Shown: in pieces, positions 55,101 through 64,000 of the stretch
Layout: each line of letters starts with the position of its first letter
Position numbering within the stretch: position 1 is the first letter of the stretch
DNA from: Erigeron canadensis
Lineage: Eukaryota; Streptophyta; Magnoliopsida; Asterales; Asteraceae
Direction of reading: 5' to 3'
Assembly (NCBI RefSeq): GCF_010389155.1
Contig: NC_057769.1
Location: 8,990,735-9,054,734 of the forward strand
Length of the DNA stretch: 64,000 nt
Notes under the pieces: model-generated
Told to the model about the DNA's origin: nothing
Seen by the model: only the letters and a program-made list of their open reading frames with translations
Database searches by the model: none
Program-made: the position numbers and the translations under genes

Positions 55101-57897
55101 GATCAAAGGAATGTGTGAGGGGGATCCTTCGGAACAAGACAATCTTGCTTGTGACGCACCAAGTTGATTTTCTCCATAACGTTGATCTGATCTTGGTATG
55201 CATCTACTGTCCTAATTTAGTTTTACAGTTTTCAGTGTTTGTTAAGACTAGAATTTAACTTGAACTCTGTTAGGTCATGCGAGATGGGATGGTTGTTCAA
55301 TCAGGAAAGTATGATGAACTACTAGAGTCTGGACTCGATTTTAAAGCTTTAGTTTCTGCCCATGAAACCTCTATGAAACTGGTGGAAATGGAAGCTACAA
55401 CATCAGATAAAAGCTCCCCTAAACCTCTTGAAAAATCTCCTAGCCTAAACCATAAGGAAGAAGATCAAAAGGCTTTAAAACGATCCCTTTCTAGTAAAAT
55501 CGTTGGCACATCAAAATTAGTCGAAGAAGAAGAGAGGGAAACAGGAAGAATCAGCTTGAACGTTTATAAGGTTTATGTGACCGAGGCGTTTGGGTGGTGG
55601 GGTGTGATTATTGTGATATTATTTGCATTATTGTGGCAAGGCTCGCAGATGGCAAGTGATTACTGGTTGGCCTATGAAACTGCTGATGCTCGTGCTGCCT
55701 CTTTTAACCCTTCGCTGTTTATAGAAGTTTATACGGTTATAGCAGGTGTATCAATGGTGATGGTATTCGGTAGAGTCATTTGTTCAACAATCCTTGGACT
55801 TAAAACTTCCCAGGTCTTTTTTCTTCGGATTCTTCACAGCATCCTTCATGCTCCAATGTCATTTTTTGACACTACACCTTCAGGGAGAATTCTCAGCAGG
55901 GTAAAGTTTCTATAAATTTAACCATATGTTAACTGCTATGCATTTAGAGAACCATCTAATGGACATTTATTTGATCTTTTCAGGCATCAAGTGATCAGAC
56001 GACCGTTGATGTCTTCCTTCCGTTTTTTATGAGCCTGGCTCTAACCATGTTCACAACAGTCTTTGGAATTATAATTGTTACTTGCCAGAATGCTTGGCCT
56101 ACTGTGTTCTTAGTGGTTCCTCTTGGTTGGCTAAATTTATGGTATCGGGTACGTTTAATGTGTTTTAACGTGTTAATGATACAACAAGTGGACTTGGAAA
56201 TCTAATATCATCTTATGGCCTCACTGTTTCAGAGATACTATCTTTCAACATCTCGTGAAATAACACGACTCGACTCCATAACAAAAGCACCTATTATTCA
56301 CCATTTCTCGGAGAGCATTGCAGGGGTTATGACAATTCGGTGTTTCAGGAAGCAAGACAAGTTTGTTCAAGAAAACATTGATCGTGTGAATGGAAACCTC
56401 AGAATGGACTTCCACAATAATGCGTCGAACGAGTGGTTAGGTTTCCGTTTGGAGTTCATTGGAAGCTTGTTTCTATGTGTTTCCACAGTTTTCATGATCA
56501 TCCTGCCTAGCAGCATCATAAATCCAGGTATATTCACAACTTAACCCTGTTGCCACTTTTTATTATTTCTTTATAGAAATAATCTTTGCATATGCAATCT
56601 TGATCAGCAAACGTTGGATTATCGCTCTCGTATGGATTGTCACTCAATGGAGTGCTGTTTTTGGCTTTATACTTTAGTTGTTTGGTGGAGAACCGAATGG
56701 TTTCTGTTGAAAGAATTAAACAGTTCACCAACATACCTTCAGAAGCCGAATGGGTTAAAAAGGATAACCCCCCTCCTTCAAATTGGCCTTCTCAAGGCAA
56801 TGTAGAACTCAAAGATTTACAGGTAACTTGCAACTACCACAAAATGTGATCCTATACCCAAATTAGTGGACTCTTTTTTTGAGGATCTCAATTAAAAATC
56901 TTGAATGTTTACTTGTGAGTTCAGGTTAGATATCGTTCAAACACCCCTCTGGTGATCAAAGGGATTACCCTAAGCATTAAAGGTGGTGAAAAGATCGGTG
57001 TTGTTGGTAGAACCGGAAGTGGAAAGTCAACTCTAATCCAGGTTCTGTTCCGATTGGTTGAACCATCTGGTGGAAGTATATCCATTGATGGCATCAATAT
57101 ATCCACCCTTGGGCTACATGATCTAAGGTCACGGTTCGGTATCATTCCTCAAGAGCCAATCCTTTTTGAAGGCACTGTTAGAAGCAATATTGACCCCATT
57201 GGTGAACATTCTGATGAAGAGATCTGGAGGGTAATCTCATATTCCTATTGACGATTATTTCTAACTTCTTTTGACCTCCAATGAGTCATATAACACATTC
57301 ACTTCTTTTTCAGAGTCTCGAGCGGTGCCAACTTAGGGATGTTGTATCTGCAAAACCTGGTAAATTAGATTCTGCAGGTACTAGAAACTGATCAAAACTC
57401 TGAAATGTACGTGATTTTCTCAAATTGCAGAAATTCTGTGCATCTATACTTAAAAATACTGTTTGTTGTTTCTAGTTGTTGATAATGGAGATAACTGGAG
57501 TGTGGGACAACGGCAACTTCTTTGTTTAGGACGAGTGATGCTGAAGCACAGTAAGCTGTTATTCATGGACGAAGCAACAGCTTCTGTTGATTCACAAACA
57601 GATGCTGTCATTCAAAAAATCATACGTGAGGACTTTGCCGATTGTACCATCATTAGCATTGCTCATAGAATACCAACTGTCATGGACTGTGATCGTGTTC
57701 TAGTAGTTGATGCTGGTAAGTCTTGTTCCTGTAAATCTTAATATGTGCTTTTAAACTTGAACTCACTGTATTGTGAATGTTTTTTGTTGGAAACAGGTTA
57801 TGCTAAAGAATTTGACAAACCTTCACGGTTGATTGAGAGACCTTCTCTGTTTGGGGCATTGGTTCAAGAGTATGCTAACCGGTCTTCTGGTATATGA
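52164..57897 (+). CDS. ABCC4-like: ABCC (MRP-type) ABC transporter, copy 4
   Basis: Exons: 52164-54266, 54358-54678, 55109-55195, 55274-55900, 55984-56148, 56233-56527, 56608-56822, 56925-57230, 57314-57377, 57476-57715, 57797-57897. They join in frame to 1507 residues ending RSSGI. All motifs are intact: [13 protein letters not shown] and LLDD in NBD1; [32 protein letters not shown] and AHR in NBD2. Intron 2 is 430 bp, against about 80 bp in the other copies, because of an inserted element. Residues 13-214 in TMD0 match copy 3 almost exactly. This is the last copy of the array; downstream DNA returns to the common 3' flank and then to repeats. Confidence 0.95.
54705..55080. mobile_element. 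Inserted element in intron 2 of ABCC copy 4
   Basis: The paralogous introns run straight from 'aaagtctac' to 'agttttg'; here about 375 bp lie between. The ends show a degenerate inverted pair, agtgtttctaattttcc / gaaaacagggggtgtt with ttttcta/tagaaaac, suggesting a MITE. No coding content. Confidence 0.6.
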
Positions 57898-58084
57898 AAA
57901 GCTGTAATCATATGAAGCCGGTCAGGTTCAAGACTCCTGTTTTGTAGTTTTTTCCGATTACATTGAAAATTCATTTTCTCTGGGATTATGCCCCAGTTAA
58001 GATTAATTTTGAAGTGGTTTAGTTTAATTCTGGTTTAGTATGAAGATTGTAACTTGAATCAATACTATTGATTAATATAACTTG

Positions 58085-58529
58085 AGTGCATCTAAATAAG
58101 CTCCCAGCTGGTTGTAATTTGTGCTTATGTTATACTAATAGTATGTAGCTTTAGTATGTGTACAGTTTTCAAACATTGATGTCTTTGAGTCTGCTCGGAA
58201 CCAGTCGATTCCTGAGCCATTCGTTCTCCCCTCACGGTTGGCGGTCTTTTTTAAATCCATTCTGATATGCTAGTATTGATTGGATTTTTAATCTGCTTGA
58301 TACGAGTTGGAGGTACGAAGTGCACACATGGTTGTAAAACTCTCCCAAGTCGGCCGAGTACCTAAAATAAACTCTTGAATCCCCACGTTGCCGAGTCGAG
58401 TCCGAGTCACAAGTTCTCTTACCTCGATACGCACAAATTGATGATTAAACGTGATTCTATCAAAAACTCCAGACTCCCCCCCCCCCTCCCCTCCCCGAGT
58501 CAAGTCCGAGTCACGAGTTCTCCAACCTT
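58085..58529. repeat. 3' flank repeat R1 of ABCC copy 4
   Basis: About 400 bp, from 'gcatctaaataagctccca' to 'aaaaactccagactcccc', recur with few changes at 60540-60935. R1 ends with a C-run and an extra gagtcaagtccgagtcac unit. Confidence 0.85.
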
Positions 58530-58540
58530 GAGTGCACATC

Positions 58541-60539
58541 ACCAGAAGCCTTATGGAGAAGTATAGGGAAAGACAAAAAGCGCTACACTGTGCCTTCCTA
58601 GATTTGGAGGACGCTACAAGCGAAAGGGGTTACCGGGAGATACATTAGGGTTATTAGGGATATGTACGATAGGGCGAGGACCGGTGTTCGAACCCCTGTG
58701 GGGAACATGGATCTTTTCTCGGTAGATATGGGCCTACACCAGGGTTCGGCGCTTAGCCCATACCTTTTTACGTTAATCTTAGACGAACTGTCCAAGGGCC
58801 TACAGGAGGAACTACCGTGGTGTATGATTTTTGCCGATAACATTGCGCTGATAGCGAGATCGACGGAGGAACTAAACCAGAGGCTAGAAAAATGGAGAGA
58901 AGCCCTTGAAGACCATGGGTTGTGCATGAGCCGAGAGAAGACAGAATACCTTAGATGTGACTTCGATAAGCAGGTGATAAGACAAAATGGGAATGATGAT
59001 ATTAGCATTAGGGGCCGGATATTGCGTCCGAAGGAGTCTTTTAGATATCTGGGATCGGTGATACACAAATCGGGGGGGATAGACGAAGACGTGACACATC
59101 GAATCCAAGCCGGATGGATGAAGTGGAGAGCAGCTACTGGAGTCATGTGCGACAAGAGGATCCCGCTAAAGCTGAAAGGGAAGTTTTATAGAGTGGCTAT
59201 TAGACCGGCTATGCTATACGGGTCAGAATGTTGGGCGATGACGAAAGCCCAAGCGGCTCGAGTAGAGGTGGCTGAGATGAGGATGTTAAGGTGGACTTGC
59301 GGGAAGACCTTAACAGACAGGATCCCGACGGGGGCTTTTAGAGCAGATTTTGAAGTAGGGATCATCATTAACAAGCTAAGGGAAGAGCGCTTGAGATGGT
59401 TTGGCCATGTTAATAGAAGGATGAAACTGCACCACTAAGGAGAGCGGAGTCTATTCACGTGGACGGCATACGAAGAAAGGGACGGCCTAAGATGAGGTGG
59501 GAGGATCGATTAGTGAAGGACCTAATAGAACTTGGCCTGTCGGAGGACATGACGTCGGATAGGACGGCATGGAGAACTAGGATTATAGTAGAATATTAGG
59601 TTAGGGTAGGATTTTTGGGCGACCTAGATAGTCATCTTTTCCCATATTGCCTTGCCAAAGGAGGTTTGTGAGGGTTTGGCCTAGAGAAGTGGCTCAGCTA
59701 CGCTACAGAGGATTTTGACGTGACAGGAAGAGTGGTAGGTAGATGGAGGTGGAAGCACGGAATTCCGAATGCGCTAGAGGAGCTTCCGAGTAGAGGTAGT
59801 GGAATGCGAGGGTAAGACATATGGGTTTTAGATTTAGTAGACTTTTTATTTAGACTTTGGGTTCTCTGTGACCTTTCGTAGGGGTTGTTGGCCTTGAGTC
59901 TTGAGAGGCCTAAACCGAGGGGGGAGGTTACGCTTGTGTTTGTTCCCCCAAAATGTCTGTCGGAGGACGTGAACAATGAGAGTTTATCTAGAGGACTAGG
60001 TGTTTAGGACTAGTTTAATGGTTTGGAGAGCCGGTGAGAGGACTAGGATTAGTATAGCTAGGCGGCCTAAGTTCCCTTTTTTCCATAGGTTGTTTAGAAG
60101 TCATTACTGCCTTGGCACAATCGGGCTCCTTTCAAGTTTTGTCATTTCTTATATATATGTATGTTTGTCTTGGTTGTTTCTCACTACTTGTTCGAGTTAC
60201 TTATTATTTTGCTACTTTTATGTTGTTTAATATGCCCAATATGGTTGCTATCGTATTTGTATTTGTATTGTCAAACATGTTTCTAAGATATCAGTAGGGT
60301 GCATGATTGATACTCGTTCGACCCGAATAGTAGCCGGACCTAGCAGACAGGTATTTCTTCTTTTCAGATTCTCGGCAGAGAGGTATGTTTTTCTAAACAT
60401 TTCTCTTTTTCCATCTTGCACTCCTTTGTGGCCGGAGGTCCCTATGGAAGCAGTCTCTCTACCTTTGTGTAGAGGTAAGACTGTCTACAGCTTACCTCCC
60501 CCATACCCCGCGCATGGATTGGGTCATGTTGTTGTTGTT
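58541..60539 (+). mobile_element. 5'-truncated LINE (non-LTR retrotransposon) insertion
   Basis: A broken reverse transcriptase (58553-59599) is followed by about 900 bp of 3' UTR and an end rich in GTTGTTGTTGTTG (60525-60540). The tail part (60445-60520) matches the tail of the SINE at 28316-28560. The element sits between the two copies of the ABCC 3'-flank repeat. Confidence 0.8.
58553..59599 (+). pseudogene. LINE reverse transcriptase, broken
   Basis: It starts MEKYRERQKALHCAFLDLE, then loses about 16 residues and the frame. It resumes with GVTGRYIRVIRDMYDRARTG, VDMGLHQGSALSPYLFTLIL and a catalytic box reading FADNIALIA, where an active RT has FADD. The C-terminal part (LYGSECWAMTK, RMLRWTCGKTL, LRWFGHV) runs to a TAA at 59436-59438. 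One base out of frame it continues from 59430 with APLRRAESIHVDGIRRKGRP to a stop at 59597. The Asp-to-Asn change, the deletion and two frameshifts make it inactive. The 5' ORF and endonuclease are absent. Confidence 0.85.
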
Positions 60540-60935
60540 GCATCTAAATAAGCTCCCAGCTGGTTGTAATTTGTGCTTATGTTATACTACTAGTATTTAG
60601 CTTTAGTATGTGTACAGTTTTCAAACATTGATGTCTTCGAGTCTGCTCGGAACCAGTCGATTCCTGAGCCATTCGTTCTCCCCTCACGGTTGGCGGTCTT
60701 TTTTAAATCCATTCTAATATGCTAGTATTGATTGGATTTTTAATCTGCTTGATACGAGTTGGAGGTACGAAGTGCACACATGGTTGTAAAACTCTCCCAA
60801 GTCGGCCGAGTACCTAAAATAAACACTTGAATCCCCACCTTGCTGAGTCGAGTCCGAGTCACAAGTTCTTTTACCTCGATACGCACAAAATGATGATTAA
60901 AAGTGATTCTATCAAAAACTCCCGACTCCCCCCAT
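60540..60935. repeat. 3' flank repeat R2
   Basis: Second copy of 58085-58487 in the same orientation, immediately after the LINE tail. Confidence 0.85.
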
Positions 60936-62199
60936 AGAATTCAGTGAGTCTGGAGCCAAAAAGCGGGCCCAGGTGGATGTCAACCTATGCAAGGTCCTAG
61001 GGGCTACGGGTGGCGATCCTAGCATTCCTATTTTGGGTTCCATTAATGAAGACATTGTGGGTTACCTGGTCTACATGTCACATTCTTACTCGTATTAGTC
61101 TCCAAGTCATTGAACATTTTGTCCTTAGATAGGTTCTAGCTTAATTAGCTTACTGGTATCATGTTTTACCCCCTCACTGGTTCGTAAGATCAGGATTGTG
61201 TATATATATGTAATAATATGTATGAGTATTAGAATTGGAATGCAGTTCCTACCAAAACAATGTATCAGAATTAGAATGTTGTTTCTACCAAAACAATCTA
61301 ACAGCCTTATAATCATGTTAGTAAAAGAATCTAAAAAAAAGAGAAAGAGAAAAAGATGATTTTATATTCACCAAGTTTCAACTTTCAAGCATTTCATTCA
61401 ACACTTTATAATAAGCTTTAACAAAAGAGAGTAGTACCTCTGACCATGGACGAAAGTCGGCCTTATTGATCCAATGGTGGGGAGTGGAAAGGTCGTCGCT
61501 CAACGGATACTCTAGAGATAATAGCCTTATCCACCAAGAGAACTTATATGTATGAAACCCTTATAAAAACAACACCCTTTTTTGTCGAAAAGTTACAAAT
61601 TTTGATATGCGAAATGACTGATACACCTTAACTTTTAATGAACGCTCATATTATATGGTTAGTCAAACTTTTTGTTTTATACAATTAATTAATTTACTTT
61701 ATTTCCACTTATACGTTTTTAATGCTAATTGTAGAAGTCACCGATATGTCTTAAAACAAAATGAAAACATTATTTGTAGCCATTAGCAAAAACCACCATA
61801 ACAAGTGGTCGGACTCCCATCGTATTGCTCATATATATAAATATCAAGTAAAATTAGTTGATAAATATAATATATTTAAAATAAATTAGATGACCATGTA
61901 CCCTTAAATAAAATTTCACGTACCGTACAAGAATCTTCAAACTTTTGGTTCTATTAAAATAAGTTATATTATTGATCTAATGATTAAATTTTTATCCTAT
62001 ACATTTTATTTTAATATTTATTTTACAATACTCGGTCTTTTAAGTTATATTGATACTCATCATGTAACGATAGTATCTAAAATGATGACGATTCAACCAA
62101 ATTTGAGTACACCATTACGGTTGATTTTAGGACTCTTTTTTTGCTTTGGATAAAGTATGAAAGGATCAAATTAATCATTTTAATAGTTTATGACAAAAA
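60936..62199. other. Intergenic region without recognised gene
   Basis: Begins with a GC-rich remnant related to 8040-8155 and continues with an eroded copy of the gene remnant seen at 8500 and 27400 (about 61360-61440), then AT-rich DNA. Near 61980-62035 is weak similarity to the MITE at 44349-44527. Confidence 0.4.
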
Positions 62200-62607
62200 A
62201 AAAATAATAATAATAATAATAAAAAATTATCGGTTAAAGATCTCACTAGCGTGTGCACAAGAAATATACACTCCAAAACCAGCTGCGGTATTCAATTTCC
62301 AAACAATCTCCATTCCCGCTTTTGAAAGAAAAATCAGTGTTCGTTCCCATTGTCCACATACCATACAAAGTGTCATGTGGGGCCTACCAGAAAATCCACA
62401 TCACCTCTCTCACAAATCACATGGAATATTATCTCCTCTTTTTCTAGAATACACTTTCGATACAAACTCCTTCCTTGTATTTATTTTCATTTTTACACAT
62501 CATCATCAATCAATATAAATATATAACTTCACAACTAACCGTTTCCCAAAACCTATACACATATATATATATATATATAAACAAAGAATCAGTTACATAA
62601 AACAGAA
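62200..62607 (+). promoter_or_regulatory. Promoter and 5' leader region of the universal stress protein gene
   Basis: The 400 bases before the ATG are less AT-rich than the flanks. A TA-rich run containing atatataaac (62560-62582) may hold a TATA box, but it is only about 30 bases from the ATG. The transcription start is not determined. Confidence 0.35.
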
Positions 62608-63011
62608 ATGGAGGCAGAACAGAAGCAACCTGTGATGATCGTTGGAGTAGATGACAGCGATCATAGTTTTTACGCACTCGAATGGACTTTAGATCACTTT
62701 TTTACTGCTTCTAATTTACAGTTTAAATTAGTAGTTGTTCACTCCAAACCTTCTCCTACTGCCGCTATCGGTTTCGCCGGTCCTGGTAATTAATTACCTC
62801 AATTTAACCGATTCAGATTTCCTATATTATTATTATTATTTACTTTTTTTTTAATAGTTTTTTAGTTATGAATTGTGTTTGTGAAAAGTTAAATTTGATG
62901 ATTTTGATTTGTGTAGGTGTGGCCGATGTCTTTCCGATCGTTGATTCGGATTTGAAGAAGATCGCCGCGCGAGTTGTGGAACGAGCTAAGGAGCTTTGCC
63001 ATTCGAAATCG
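62608..63011 (+). CDS. Universal stress protein (UspA family), 5' part
   Basis: Exon 1 (62608-62785) starts MEAEQKQPVMIVGVDDSDHS, then ALEWTLDHFF and KLVVVHSKPSP. Exon 2 (62917-63011) joins in phase 1 and reads VADVFPIVDSDLKKIAARVV then ERAKELCHSKS. This is the first beta strand and helix (with the VGVDDS motif) of the USP fold in plant single-domain proteins of about 160 residues, of the type of Arabidopsis At3g53990. The ATP-binding G-x2-G-x9-G(S/T) part would be in later exons beyond position 64000. A donor GTTCGT follows exon 2, and the second intron is at least 989 bp because of inserted repeats. Confidence 0.88.
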
Positions 63012-63090
63012 GTTCGTGTTTCTTTTTTTTTTAGTTTGCTTTTGTATGTATTAACTTTTCGGGGAGTGATAAATCTACAACAAGTTTTTG

Positions 63091-63178
63091 TATCTACATC
63101 AATGCACGCTTTATACAGTTGTACACTGTGCAGTATAATATGTATGTTTATTATAGATGGCAGAAATTGATGTAGATA
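63091..63178. repeat. Hairpin in USP intron 2
   Basis: tatctacatcaat (63091-63103) and attgatgtagata (63166-63178) are exact inverted repeats around a 62-base loop. Probably a small MITE remnant. Confidence 0.5.
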
Positions 63179-63270
63179 TATTGTACAGCACGGAAAATAA
63201 TAAATCCTCCTAATCATGTGATCTTGACCACTTGCTAGAATCAAAGGATGATATTAGGAAACAGAATGAG

Positions 63271-63902
63271 CAGAGGCGGTTCTCTTTAGGGGGGCGTGGG
63301 GGGCCCGGGCCACCGCCATTTTTTCGTTTAGTAGTACTAATATACCCGTATTTCGTCCAAAATAATCTATATCTATTAAATCGGCCCCAAGGATTATTTT
63401 GATACGTTTATAAATTTAATAGTCCAACAAAATTTACCTTTTTTGGTTTTTATAACCCACAATTAACTTAGTCCATTCAAAATTCTATGTTTTAGCCTAC
63501 AATTCACAATCCACGTAACAAGGTCTTCCTTCCTTTTTTGAGTTTTAGGCTCTAAGGAAAAATAAAATTTACCTTTTTAGTTTTTATAACCCACAATTCA
63601 CTTGGTCCATTCATAATTCTATGTTTTAGCCAACAATCCACAATCCACGTAACAAGGTATTTCTCCCACAATCCACAATCCAACGTCTTTTCTCTTGGTA
63701 TATTCATAAGTCTTTGTAGTTTTTTGTTGGTTAGAAACTATGTATTAGTAATTTGAATGGAAAACTTAGATTATTAGTGTTATTTTTGTTTGACCCGACC
63801 CGATTAAGTGTATTTCATGACCATAATATAATACGCGGAACATAGCGATGGTAAAAAAAAAAATTTGGCCCCCACCGTTAAAATATTTGAGATCCGCCAC
63901 TG
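63271..63902. mobile_element. Non-autonomous hAT element in USP intron 2
   Basis: The ends CAGAGGCGGTTCTC and GAGATCCGCCACTG are inverted repeats of the plant hAT CAGWGGCGGATC type. They are flanked by agaatgag (63263-63270) and agaacgag (63903-63910), a 7/8 match to an 8-bp target duplication. Inside, about 95 bp (63428-63525) are repeated at 63565-63660 ('tttttataacccacaattaa' and following). No transposase. Confidence 0.85.
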
Positions 63903-64000
63903 AGAACGAGTGGATTACACTTATTATGTTTTAAGGTTTTAGGAGGATTATTAGGCTATTTATTGGGAGGATATCATTTCCCGTTTGTTACTACTAGTAT

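Noticed and set aside
58598..59155. 185-aa minus-strand ORF.
   Set aside because: It is the antisense shadow of the LINE reverse transcriptase.
58541..60539. The LINE as an active element.
   Set aside because: The RT box is FADN, a segment of the RT is deleted, there are two frameshifts, and the 5' half is missing.

Overview
This is a stretch of a eudicot plant nuclear genome. The genes have many short introns with GT..AG ends, the intergenic DNA is AT-rich, and SINEs, MITEs, Helitron-like ends, Mutator-like elements and a LINE are densely packed. The repeat style (GC-rich CCGCC blocks, hAT tips, a DUF1985/GRF/PB1-like Mutator element) is reminiscent of Asteraceae, but that is inference, not proof.

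The backbone is a tandem array of four full-length ABCC (MRP-type) transporters of the Arabidopsis ABCC4/ABCC14 class, all on the + strand: 1888-7642, 21081-26747, 44878-50296 and 52164-57897. I could join all eleven exons of each copy in frame, giving proteins of 1507, 1506, 1508 and 1507 residues. Each has an N-terminal TMD0, then TMD1, NBD1, TMD2 and NBD2. Copies 1 and 2 are sisters: they share an intron-7 insertion and a GRTGGGKS second Walker A. Copies 3 and 4 are the other pair and share a 536-bp stretch of perfect identity in exon 1, which suggests gene conversion. Upstream and downstream DNA was duplicated with the genes, so the copies can be compared as filled and empty sites for later transposon insertions.

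Between copies 1 and 2 (7.6-21 kb) lie small elements: tRNA-derived SINEs, a GC-rich hAT MITE, a PIF/Harbinger MITE, Helitron-type 3' ends, a Mutator-like element with long TIRs that holds two foldback elements, and an LTR-like block. Between copies 2 and 3 (26.7-44.9 kb) the main item is an 8.9-kb Mutator-like element (32546-41450) with TIRs of about 125 bp. It carries a broken DUF1985 (Ulp1-protease-associated) gene, an intact GRF zinc-finger gene, an unknown 114-aa ORF, a PB1-like-domain gene, and captured intron-containing pieces of host genes, including a PBL34-type receptor-like cytoplasmic kinase. Just outside it is an exon of a TXNDC9-like gene broken by a 4-bp duplication.

After copy 4, a LINE fragment with a broken reverse transcriptase sits at the junction of a duplicated 3' flank. 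Its 3' tail matches that of a SINE at 28.3 kb. The window ends with the first two exons of a universal stress protein gene (62608 onward), whose second intron contains a small hAT element with an 8-bp target duplication.
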